Source: Sipunculus nudus
Taxonomy: Eukaryota; Annelida; Sipuncula; Golfingiida; Sipunculidae
NCBI GenBank assembly: GCA_026874595.1
Contig: CM049315.1
Span: 76,927,401 to 76,991,400 of the forward strand
Length of the DNA: 64,000 nt
Direction: 5' to 3'
This document shows positions 36,461-48,600 of the stretch, piece by piece. Position 1 is the first letter of the stretch. The number at the start of each line of letters is the position of its first letter. A program made the position numbers and the translations under genes. The notes beneath the pieces were generated by a model. That model saw nothing but the letters and a program-made list of their open reading frames with translations, ran no database searches and was not told where the DNA came from.

Positions 36461-36618
36461 GTATATATATATATTTATATATAAACATTTCAAGAAATAC
36501 CTTCGAACTAGACTAACATACATGCAGGTGTTTTGGAAGGTTAACCTTGACAGCTTGTTTAAATAAGCAAGGAACCAGGTAGAAAATACTTTCATAATAA
36601 GAGGTCTGGTTATTTCAG
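35816..36618. other. Spacer with two (TA)n tracts and a possible transposon end
   Basis: (TA)n at about 36127-36173 and 36405-36482. At about 36337-36376 the minus strand reads CAGGGAAACCCCGGTCTGCC directly after TA, like one end of a pogo/Tigger-type element. No matching opposite end was found. Confidence 0.4.
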
Positions 36619-38690
36619 TGAAACCAAAACCAAGACCGAGACAAAGACCGAGACCGATACCAAAACATCCGAGACCAAAAACAAGACCGAGACCAAGACC
36701 GAGACCAATACCAAAACATCCGAGTCTAAAAGTAAGACCGAGTCGAAGACCGAGGCCAAAACATTCAAGACCAAGACCGAGACCAAGACCGAGACTAATA
36801 TCAAAACATCCGAGACCAAAAACAAGACCGAGACAAATACCAAAACATCTGAGGCCAAAAACAAGACCGAGACTAAGCCCGAAACCACTACCAAAACATC
36901 CGAGACCCATAACAAGACCGAGGCCAAGACCGAGACCAATACCAAACCATCTGAGACCAAAAACAAGACCAAGACCAATACCAAGACCACAACATCCAAG
37001 ACCCAAAACAAGACGGAGGCCAAGACCGAGACCAATACCAAAACATCCGAGACCAAAAACAAGACCGAGACCAATACCCAGACCACTAACAAAACATCTG
37101 AGACTAAAAACAAGACAGAGACCAAGACCGAGACCAAAACATCCTAGACCAAAAACAAGACCAAGACCAAGACCGAAACGAATACAAAAAATCCGAGACC
37201 AAAAGCTAGACCGAGACCAAGACCCAGGCCGATACCAAAACATCCGAAAACAAAAACAAGACCGAGACCTGACCAAAACATCGGAGACCAAAAACAAAAC
37301 CGAGACCACTACTAAAACATTCGAGACCAAAAACAAGTCCGAGACCAAGACCGAAACCACTACCAACATATCCGAGACCAAAAACAACACCGAGACCAAG
37401 ACCGAAACCACTACCAAAACATCCGAGACCAAAAACAACAACGAGACCAAGACCGAAACCACTACCAAAACATCCGAGACCAAAATCAAGACCGAGACCA
37501 AGACCGAAACCACTACCAAAACATCGGAGAAAAAAAACAAGACCGAGACCAAGACCGACACCAATACCAAAACATCTGAGACCAATAACAAGACCGAGTC
37601 CAAGACCGGAACCACTACAAACACGTCAGTGACCAAAAACAAGACCGCGACCAAGACCGAGACCAATACCAAAACATCCGAGACCAAAAACAAGACCGAA
37701 ACCAAGACCGAAACCAATATCAAAACATTCGAGACCAAAAACAAGACCTAACCACTCCCAAAAGATCTGAGATCAAAAACAAGTCCGAAATCAAGACCGA
37801 AACCACTACCAACACATCCGAGACCAAAAAGAAGACGGAAACCAATATCAAAATATCCGAGACCCACAACAAGACCGAGGCCAAGACTGAGACCAATACC
37901 AAAACATCGCAGGCCAAAAGCAAAACCGAGACTACTACCTAAACATCCGAGACCAAAAACAAGACCGAGACAAAGACTGAAACCATTACCAACACATCTG
38001 AGACCAAAAAACAAGACCGAGACCAATACCCTGACCACAACATCCAAGACCAAAAACAAAACAGAGGCCAAGACCGATACCAATACCAAAACATCCGACA
38101 CCAAAAACAAGAAAGAGACCAATACCCAGACCACTACCAAAACATCTGAGACTAAAAACAAGACAGAGACCAAGACCTAGACCAAAACATCCTGGAACAA
38201 AAGCAAGACCAAGACCTGACCAAAAAATCGGAGACCAAAAACAAAACCGAGACCACTACTAAAACATCCGAGACCAAAAACAAGACAGAGACCAAGACCA
38301 ACACCACTACCAAAACAACCGAGACCAGAATCAAGACTGAGACCAAGACCCAGACTGATACCAAAACGTCAGAAAACAAAAACAAGATCGAGACCTAACC
38401 AAAACATCCAAGACCAAAAACCAAACCGAGACCACTACCAAAACACCCGAGACCAAAAACAAGACCGAGATCAAGACTGATACCAATACCAAAACATCTG
38501 AGTCCAAAAACAAGACCGAGACCAAGACCGACACCACAACCAAAACATCCAAGACCAAAATCAAGACCGAGACCAAGACCGACACCAATACCAAAACATC
38601 CGAGACCAAAAACAAGACAGAAACCAAGACCGAGACCAAGACATCCGAGACCGAGACTAAGATGCAAACCTAAACCGAGATCAGAAGCAA
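36619..38690. repeat. 51-bp higher-order minisatellite
   Basis: Built from the 12-mer AAGACCGAGACC arranged in a higher-order unit of 51 bp (two 12-mers, then AATACCAAAACATCCGAGAC and AAAAAC), clearest at 37390-37700. About 40 units. The plus strand reads KTETKTETTTKTSETKN in the middle but PRPRPIPKHPRPKTRPRPRP where indels have shifted the frame. The minus strand reads VLVSVLFLVSDVLV. Frame switching between these readings argues against a real gene. Confidence 0.9.
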
Positions 38691-38726
38691 AGCTTACGAT
38701 ACCAAAAACAAGACAGATACTCAATA

Positions 38727-38940
38727 GGAGAATGTAACCAACCATCGTGTTTCACTCACAAACAAGAGCTCCTTTTTGGGGGGGGCCTCGGTGTTACACA
38801 ACCATGAATCGCAGATGAGGTGTACACAGCCTTGTTAACGTAAGGATTATCATATGCTACTTAATCCGAACCCGGAATGGCATTGTGCAGTGTGTTCTAG
38901 TACTTGATAAAGACAGCATTAAACATTGAGGCGGTTAATT
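38727..38940 (+). mobile_element. tRNA-derived SINE, 5'-truncated copy
   Basis: Lacks the tRNA head. It starts in the body (ATCGTGTTTCACTCACAAAC) and continues through CTTGTTAACGTAAGGATTAT and CCGAACCCGGAATGGCATT to a GAGGCGGTTAATT tail. It directly follows the right edge of the 51-bp array. Confidence 0.7.
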
Positions 38941-40748
38941 CTATAAAAAAAATAATATATATATATATGTGGATCATGTATAAGATGTCTCTGGGAATAA
39001 GTGAAGGTGGACATATGAGAGATGGTGTGTCTGAAACAACAGACAGATGAATTGGTTGCATGACATGCAATTCCTGTTCATGATCTCGGAATTATTACCT
39101 GTTCTGAGGCAGATGTCTAACACTTTTCGAGCAAATTGTAAAGTATTTTTAAAACATTATCCCATCGGACGGATTTGTTTTCTTGCCAGGGAATGCAGAG
39201 ACCGTAGGATCGTTGGACGCAATTACTTGCCAGTTACAAAGCTAGGAGCAATAAATCTGACGCCTATCGAAAAATAACTGCAATATATAAAAGGATAAAC
39301 CTCAGGAAAACGAAGCCGCACAACGATATAGACATTTGCTTTGAATACTAGTATTAAATGTTTACTAAATTCTTATAGACCCAATAAAAAATATTTTTTA
39401 TTTACTTTTATTAGGCATAGAATGAAGTTAAAGAAAGATTTGAATGCGTCAATATAAAACACGAGACGTAAAGATGTCAACTATTTATTAATTATGTATT
39501 TTAGGATTTTTAGTAACAAAATAGCCAATACATGTTTCAGAACTAAGAAGTCGCATTTCATTCCTGTTATACATTTCATTTCGATTAATTTGGCTTGGAG
39601 GAATGAAAGTCGACCACTTGATGTGGAACGTAGTTTTAGGAGTGCAATACATAAATATTGATAAATTTATTTAGACTTAAGCTGAAAAAACTTGTGATAA
39701 TATGCCCTGTGATAATATTTGTGTGTATAAATATTTTTGAGCTTTCACAGAGCGTATTCCTTGGCCAAAACATCTGGTTCTGCATCATGCGTGTGTCAAT
39801 ACCACTTACTACACAACATTGCTTAATTCTACTTTTTTGTGACATACTTGCACAGCACGCAAGCACATTACGAATCTACAGGCACCCGAATCCTTGCCGT
39901 GAATATATGACTCAATGGGCATTTCTAATAGACTGGTAAGCCTAACTCGAGTCGTGATACAAGCCATAAAGTGAATGTACTGCAACGGGCATCCATTATT
40001 TTGCATTGATACCATGGTATTCAGCCGATTGGCTATGGCTATTGTTCAGTAACCCGAGCGACCCATGCTTGTATTCATGCGGTCAGAAATTAAAAAAAAA
40101 AAAAAAATCATGCAGGAGCTTTTAACCAATATGCTGAGTTAAACGGAACGGAATTTTTCTGGCACATGATAGGTGTTGTTAGAGAGTATAATAAAACAGC
40201 TAACTGTTGTCTGGTTTATGTCTAGTGACAGCATTCTTGTAGGCCCTAAGTTGTTTTCAAATATGACAAAACGTCTTTGAAGATGCAAAGTACAAGCATG
40301 AAGACCGCGTCAGCATAATTTTATAAGCGTTTAACGTATGGGTAACCGCTCCAAGCTAATGCTTATAACCATATAAGTCCTGTTTCCAGTCATTACGTCA
40401 CGTCAAGTCGCCTGGGTTTTTGGTTTGGTCCTCCGCTTGATTTGGTCCACTCATATTGCCTTTTCTTTGTCATTTCAACACGGAGAACTGGTTATGCACC
40501 CGTCTGAGATGGATCGTATAAGGGTATTTGCAGAGTCCGTCAGTTAACTTTTAGTTAACTCCGGATACTTGGAAGTTTTTGACCCCACCCCACCCCCTTA
40601 AAAATGTTATTTTGATTTCTAGTAGAAGATAACAATTTTGATCCGCATTCACTCTGACATTTCTTTCAAGAAAATTGAATATCAAACTTTCGTATTAATA
40701 AGCTGTGCTTTTACATGTTTTGCAAAACAATTATTTTATAAATCAGAG
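38941..40748. other. Unassigned
   Basis: AT-rich. Readings at 39047-39277 and 39658-39939 are unrecognisable. No repeat copy or RNA gene seen. Confidence 0.5.
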
Positions 40749-40922
40749 GAACCTCCGAAAGACGCACCCTTTTGTGTGTGAAACACGACTGCTGGGCAAA
40801 GTCTCGAATTAAGCCTGCAGAGCGCTCACCCTTGGTGGGGGCCGACCGTGAAAAATCTCACCGCCTCGGCTGAGATTCGAACTCACGATCTCCTGGCTCT
40901 ACCCCTGAGCCACGGAAGCCGG
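40749..40922 (-). mobile_element. tRNA-derived SINE, 3'-truncated copy
   Basis: On the minus strand: head GGCTTCCGTGGCTCAGGGGT with the best A box of the window, B box GTTCGAATC at 40874-40882 (plus strand GATTCGAAC), and body GAGATTTTTCACGGTCGGCC. It is cut off shortly after the GCGTCTTTCGGAGGTTC block. Confidence 0.85.
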
Positions 40923-41320
40923 TATGTAATAGATTTTTAAGGGGGAAAAATGTACACGAAAAATCAAACAAAATATCTACAATCAAAATATTAAAGTGTT
41001 GAAAAAGGTTTATTTGGTAACAGACAATATAAAGTTGTCTCATTTGGTAACGCCACCTGGTGAAATATATCAGAGTTACAGTTTCACCACATGTTGACGT
41101 TTATTAACGAGTGTGTTCTACCGGATAAAGTTGGCGTAACACATGAAACAGTTCAACATTTATCATATATTATAGTTATCTTGGAAGAAAATGTTTTTTT
41201 AAATACTCAAGTATTAAAAAAAGCACAATTCCCGAAATTTCAGATTTCTGAATAAAACAGATTTAAATATGAAATTCATAAATATTTATAATATTGATGC
41301 TACATTTGACTTACAGAAAC
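40923..41320. other. Unassigned spacer before the 25-bp array
   Basis: AT-rich with no feature I can support. Confidence 0.6.
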
Positions 41321-44300
41321 TTGTCTGTCCTCAATATTGTGTCACCTATCTGCCCTAAATGCTGTGGCACCTGCCTGTCCTGGATGCTCTGTCACCTGCC
41401 TCTCCTGGATGCTCTGTCACCTGTCTGTCCAGGATGCTCTGTCACCTGTCTGTCCTGGATGCTCTGTAACCTGTCTGTCCTGGATGCTCTGTCACCTGTC
41501 TGTCCTGGATGCTCTGTCACCTGTCTGTCCTGGATGCTCTGTCACCTGTCTGTCCTGGATGCTCTGTCACCTGTCTGTCCTGAATGCTCTGTCACCTTTC
41601 TGTCCTGGTTTTTCTGTCACCTGTCTGTCCTGGATGCTCTGTCACCTGTCTGTCCAGGATGCTCTGTCACCTGTCTGTCCAGGATGCTCTGTAACCTGTC
41701 TGTCCTGGATGTTCTGTCACCTGTCTGTCCTGGGTGCTCTGTCACCTGTCTGTCCTGGATGCTCTGTCACCTGTCTGTCCTCGATGCCCTGTCACCTGTC
41801 TGTCCTCGATGCTCTGTCATCTGTCTGTCCTGGATGCTCTGTCACCTGGCCGTCCTGGATGCTCTGTCACCTGTCTGTCCTGGGTGCTCTGTCACCTGTC
41901 TGTCCTGGATGCTCTGTCACCTGTCTGTCCTGGATGCCCTGTCACCTGTCTGTCCTCGATGCTCTGTCATCTGTCTGTCCTGGATGCTCTGTCACCTGGC
42001 CGTCCTGGATGCTCTGTCACCTGTCTGTCCTGGATGCTCTGTTACCTGTCTGTCCTGGATGCTCTGTCACCTGTCTGTCCTGAATGCTCTGTCACCTGTC
42101 TGTCCTGGATGCTCTGTCATCCGTCTGTCCTGGTTTTTCTATCACCTGTCTGTCCTGGATGCTCTGTCACCTTTCTGTCCTGGATGCTCTGTCATCCGTC
42201 TGTCCTGGATGCTCTGTCACCTGTCTGTCCTGAATGCTCTGTCACCTGTCTGTCCTGGATGCTCTGTCATCCGTCTGTCCTGGTTTTTCTGTCACCTGTC
42301 TGTCCTGGATGCTCTGTCACCTGTCTGTCCTGGATGCTCTGTCATCCGTCTGTCCTGGATGCTCTGTCACCTGTCTGTCCTGGATGCTCTGTCACCTGTC
42401 AGTCCTGGATGCTCTGTCAACTGTCTGTCCTGGATGCCCTATCACCTGTCTGTCCTGGATGCTCTGTCACCTGTCTGTCCTGGATGCTTTGTCACCTGTC
42501 TGTCCTGGATGCTCTGTCATGTGTCTCTCCTGGATGCTCTGTCACTTGTCCGTCCTGGATGCTCTGTCACCTGTCTGTCCTGGATGCTCTGTTACCTGTC
42601 TGTCCTGGATGCTCTGTCACCTGTCTGTCCTGAATGCTCTGTCACCTGTCTGTCCTGGATGCTCTGTCATCCGTCTGTCCTGGTTTTTCTGTCACCTGTC
42701 TGTCCTGGATGCTCTATCACCTTTCTGTCCTGGTTTTTCTGTCACCTGTCTGTCCTGGATGCTCTGTCACCTGTCTGTCCTGGATGCTCTGTCACCTGTC
42801 TGTCCTGGATACTCTGTCACCTGTCTGTCCTGGATGCTCTGTCACCTGTCTGTCCTGAATGCTCTGTCACCTTTCTGTCCTGGTTTTTCTGTCACCTGTC
42901 TGTCCTGGATGCTCTGTCACCTGTCTGTCCAGGATGCTCTGTCACCTGTCTGTCCAGGATGCTCTGTAACCTGTCTGTCCTGGATGTTCTGTCACCTGTC
43001 TGTCCTGGGTGCTCTGTCACCTGTCTGTCCTGGATGCTCTGTCACCTGTCTGTCCTCGATGCCCTGTCACCTGTCTGTCCTCGATGCTCTGTCATCTGTC
43101 TGTCCTGGATGCTCTGTCACCTGGCCGTCCTGGATGCTCTGTCACCTGTCTGTCCTGGGTGCTCTGTCACCTGTCTGTCCTGGATGCTCTGTCACCTGTC
43201 TGTCCTGGATGCCCTGTCACCTGTCTGTCCTGGATGCTCTGTCACCTGGCCGTCCTGGATGCTCTGTCACCTGTCTGTCCTGGATGCTCTGTTACCTGTC
43301 TGTCCTGGATGCTCTGTCACCTGTCTGTCCTGAATGCTCTGTCACCTGTCTGTCCTGGATGCTCTGTCATCCGTCTGTCCTGGTTTTTCTATCACCTGTC
43401 TGTCCTGGATGCTCTGTCACCTTTCTGTCCTGGATGCTCTGTCATCCGTCTGTCCTGGATGCTCTGTCACCTGTCTGTCCTGAATGCTCTGTCACCTGTC
43501 TGTCCTGGATGCTCTGTCATCCGTCTGTCCTGGTTTTTCTGTCACCTGTCTGTCCTGGATGCTCTGTCACCTGTCTGTCCTGGATGCTCTGTCATCCGTC
43601 TGTCCTGGATGCTCTGTCACCTGTCTGTCCTGGATGCTCTGTCACCTGTCAGTCCTGGATGCTCTGTCAACTGTCTGTCCTGGATGCCCTATCACCTGTC
43701 TGTCCTGGATGCTCTGTCACCTGTCTGTCCTGGATGCTTTGTCACCTGTCTGTCCTGGATGCTCTGTCATGTGTCTCTCCTGGATGCTCTGTCACTTGTC
43801 CGTCCTGGATGCTCTGTCACCTGTCTGTCCTGGATGCTCTGTTACCTGTCTGTCCTGGATGCTCTGTCACCTGTCTGTCCTGAATGCTCTGTCACCTGTC
43901 TGTCCTGGATGCTCTGTCATCCGTCTGTCCTGGTTTTTCTGTCACCTGTCTGTCCTGGATGCTCTATCACCTTTCTGTCCTGGTTTTTCTGTCACCTGTC
44001 TGTCCTGGATGCTCTGTCACCTGTCTGTCCTGGATGCTCTGTCACCTGTCTGTCCTGGATACTCTGTCACCTGTCTGTCCTGGATGCTCTGTCACCTGTC
44101 TGTCCTGGATGCTCTGTCACCTGTCCGTCCTGGATGCTCTGTTACCTGTCTGTCCTGGATGCTCTGTCATCTGTCTGTCCTGTATGCTCTGTCACCTTTC
44201 TGTCCTGGTTTTTCTGTCACCTGTCTGTCCTGGATGCTCTGTCACCTGTCTGTCCAGGATGCTCTGTCACCTGTCTGTCCAGGATGCTCTGTCACCTGTC

Positions 44301-45595
44301 TGTCCTTGATGCTCTGTCACCTGTCTGTCCTGGTTACTCTGTCACCTGTCTGTCCTGGATGCTCTGTCACCTGTCTGTCCTGGATGCTCTGTCACCTGTC
44401 TGTCCTGGTTTTTCTGTCACCTCTCTGTCCTGGATGCTCTGTCACCTTTCTGTCCTGGTTTTTCTGTCACCTGTCTGTCCTGGATGCTCTGTCACCTGTC
44501 TGTCCTGGATGCTCTGTCACCTGTCCGTCCTGGATGCTCTGTCACCTGTCTGTCCTGGATGCTCTGTTACCTGTCTGTCCTGGATGCTCTATCACCTTTC
44601 TGTCCTGGATGCTCTGTTACCTGTCTGTCCTGGATGCTCTCTCTCCTGTCTAACCTGGATGCTCTGTAACCTGTCTGTCCTGGATGCTCTGTCACCTGTC
44701 CGTCCTGGATGCTCTGTCACCTGTCTGTCCTGGATGCTCTGTCAACTGTCTGTCCTGGATGCTCTGTCACCTGTCCGTCCTGGATGCTCTGTCACCTGTC
44801 TGTCCTGGATGCTCTATCACCTGTCTGTCCTGGATGCTCTGTTACCTGTCCGTCCTGGATGCTCTGTCACCTGTCTGTCCTGGATGCTCTGTCACCTGTC
44901 TGTCCTGGATGCTCTGTCACATGTCTGTCCTGGATGCTCTGTCACCTGTCTGTCCTGGATGCTCTGTCACCTGTCTGTCCTGGATGCTCTGTCACCTGTC
45001 TGTCCTGGATGCTCTGTCACCTGTCTGTCCTGGATGCTCTGTCACCTGTCTGTCCTGGATGCTTTGTCACCTGTCTGTCCTGGATGCTCTGTCCCCTGTC
45101 TGTCCTGGATGCTCTGTCTTCTGTCTGTCCTGGATGCTCTGTCACCTGTCTGTCCTGGATGCTCTGTCACCTGTCTGTCCTGGATGCTCTGTCACCTGTC
45201 CGTCCTGGATGCTTTGTCACCTGTCTGTCCTGGATGCTCTGTTACCTGTCTGTCCTGGATGCTCTGTCATCCGTCTGTCCTGGTTTTTCTGTCACCTGTC
45301 TGTCCTGGATGCTCTCTCACCTTTCTGTCCTGGTTTTTCTGTCACCTGTCTGTCCTGGATGCTCTGTCACCTGTCCGTCCTGGATGCTCTGTCACCTGTC
45401 TGTCCTGGATGCTCTGTCACCTGTCTGTCCTGAATGCTCTCTCACTTGTCCGTCCTGGATGCTCTGTCACCTGTCTGTCCTGGATGCTCTGTCATCTGTC
45501 TGTCCTGGATGCTCTGTCGCCTGTCTGTCCAGGATGCTCTGTAACCTGTCTGTCCTGGTTTTTCTGTCACCTGTCTGTCCTGGATGCTCTCTCAC
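41321..45595 (+). repeat. Left arm of the 25-bp array
   Basis: About 170 units. Typical variants are a TGGTTTTTCTGTC unit, ATCCGTC, GCTTTGTC, TCGATGC and TGGCCGTC. A block of about 50 units is duplicated in tandem: 42081-42830 recurs 1,250 bases downstream, and 41581-41940 recurs 1,275 bases downstream. The 25-base difference is one unit lost in the second copy. Confidence 0.93.
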
Positions 45596-45621
45596 CAGAG
45601 CATCCAGGACAGACAGGTGAC
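45566..45621. other. Perfect hairpin at the array switch point
   Basis: Bases 45566-45590 and 45597-45621 are exact reverse complements (25 bp), separated by the six-base loop CTCACC. Beyond this the arms continue to pair approximately for kilobases, limited by different unit variants. Confidence 0.93.
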
Positions 45622-48600
45622 AAATCATCCAGGACAGACAGGTGACAAATCATCCAGGACAGACAGGTGACAGATGATCCACGACGGACAGGTAACAGAT
45701 GATCCAGGACAGACAGGCGACAGAGCATCCAGGACAGACAGGTTACAGAGCATCCAGGACAGACAGGTGACAGATGATCCAGGACAGACAGGCGACAGAG
45801 CATCCAGGACAGACAGGTTACAGAGCATCCTGGACAGACAGGTTACAGAGCATCCAGGACAGACAGGTGACAAATCATCCAGGACAGACAGGTGACAAAT
45901 CATCCAGGACAGACAGGTGACAGATGATCCAAGACAGACAGGTGACAGATGATCCAGGACAGACAGGCGACAGAGCATCCAGGACAGACAGGTTACAGAG
46001 CATCCAGGACAGACAGGTGCCAGATGATCCAGGACAGACAGGTGACAAATCATCCAGGACAGACAGGTGACAGATGATCCAGGACAGACAAGTGACAGAG
46101 CATCCAGGACAGACAAGTGACAGAGCATCCAGGACAGACAGGTGACAGATGATCCAGGACAGAGAGGCGACAGAGCATCCAGGACAGACAAGTGACAGAG
46201 CATCCAGGACAGACAGGTGACAGATGATCCAGGACAGACAGGCGACAGAGCATCCAGGACAGACAGGTTACAGAGCATCCAGGACAGACAGGTGACAAAT
46301 CATCCAGGACAGACAGGTGACAAATCATCCAGGACAGACAGGTGACAAATCATCCAGGACAGACAGGTGACAGATGATCCACGACAGACAGGTGACAGAT
46401 GATCCAGGACAGACAGGCGACAGAGCATCCAGGACAGACAGGTTACACAGCATCCAGGACAGACAGGTGACAGATGATCCAGGACAGACAGGTGACAAAT
46501 CATCCAGGACAGACAGGTGACAAATCATCCAGGACAGACAGGTGACAGATGATCCAGGACAGACAGGTGACAGAGCATCCAGGACAGACAGGTTACAGAG
46601 CATCCAGGACAGACAGGCGACAGAGCATCCAGGACAGACAGGTGACAAATCATCCAGGACAGACAGGTGACAGATGATCCAGGACAGACAGGTTACAGAG
46701 CATCCAGGACAGACAGGTGACAAATCATCCAGGACAGACAGGTGACAAATCATCCAGGACAGACAGGTGACAGATGATCCAGGACAGACAGGTGACAGAG
46801 CATCCAGGACAGACAGGTGACAGAGCATCCAGGACAGACAGGTGACAGATGATCCAGGACAGACAGGTGACGAATCTTCCAGGACAGACAGGTGACAGAT
46901 GATCCAGGACAGACAGGTGACAGATGATCCAGGACAGACAGGTGACAAATCATCCAGGACAGACAAGTGACAGAGCATCCAGGACAGACAGGTGACAGAT
47001 GATCCAGGACAGACAGGTTACAGAGCATCCAGGACAGACAGGTTACAGAGCATCCAGGACAGACAGGTGACAAATCATCCAGGACAGACAGGTGACAAAT
47101 CATCCAGGACAGACAGGTGACAAATCATCCAGGACAGACAGGTGACAGATGATCCACGACAGACAGGTGACAGATGATCCACGACAGACAGGCGACAGAG
47201 CATCCAGTACAGACAGGTTACAGAGCATCCAGGACAGACAGGTGACAGATGATCCAGGACAGACAGGTGACAAATCATCCAGGACAGACAGGTGACAGAT
47301 GATCCAGGACAGACAGGCGACAGAGCATCCAGGACAGACAGGTAACAAATCATCCAGGACAGACAGGTGACAGAGCATCCAGGACAGACAGGCGACAGAG
47401 CATCCAGGACAGACAGGTAACAAATCATCCAGGACAGACAAGTGACAGAGCATCCAGGACAGACAAGTGACAGAGCATCCAGGACAGACAGGTGACAGAG
47501 CATCCAGGACAGACAGGTGACAAATCATCCAGGACAGACAGGTGACAGATGATCCAGGACAGACAGGTTACAGAGCATCCAGGACAGACAGGTGACAAAT
47601 CATCCAGGACAGACAGGTGACAAATCATCCAGGACAGACAGGTGACAGATGATCCAGGACAGACAGGTGACAGAGCATCCAGGACAGACAGGTTACAGAG
47701 CATCCAGGACAGACAGGCGACATAGCATCCAGGACAGACAAGTGACAAATCATCTAGGACAGACAGGTGACAGATGATCCAGGACAGACAGGTGACAAAT
47801 CATCCAGGACAGACAGGTGACAGAGCATCCAGGACAGACAGGTTACAGAGCATCCAGGAGAGACAGGTTACAGAGCATCCAGGACAGACAGGTGACAAAT
47901 TATCCAGGACAGACAGGTGACAGATGATCCAGGACAGACAGGTGACAGAGCATCCAGGACAGACAGGTTACAGAGCATCCTGGACAGACAGGTGACAGAG
48001 CATCCAGGACAGACAGGTGACAAATCATCCAGGACAGGCAGGTGACAGAGCATCCAGGACAGACAGGCGACAGAGCATCCAGGACAGACAGGTTACAGAG
48101 CATCCAGGACAGACAGGTGACAAATCATCCAGGACAGACAGGTGACAGAGCATCCAGGACAGGAAGGCGACAGAGCATCCAGGACAGACAGGTTACAGAG
48201 CATCCAGGACAGAGAGGTGACAGAGCATCCAGGACAGACAGGTGACAGAGCATCCAGGACAGACAGGTGACAGAGCATCCAGGACAGACAGGTGACAGAG
48301 CATCCAGGACAGACAGGTGACAGAGCATCCAGGAAAGACAGGTGACAGAGCATCCAGGACAGACAGGTGACAGAGCATCCAGGACAGACAGGTGAAAGAG
48401 CATCCAGGACGGACAGGCGACAGAGCATCCAGGACAGACAGATGACAGAGCATCCAGGACAGACAGGTGACAAATCATCCAGGACAGACAGGCGACAGAG
48501 CATCCAGGACAGACAAGTGACAAATCATCTAGGACAGACAGGTGACAGATGATCCAGGACAGACAGGTGACGAATCATACAGGACAGGCAGGTGACAGAG

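Noticed and set aside
36236-38745. Readings of 502 and 377 codons on opposite strands as membrane or Lys/Thr-rich proteins
   Set aside because: They are opposite strands of the same 51-bp array. Internal frame shifts change the repeat peptide, and no unique coding flank exists.
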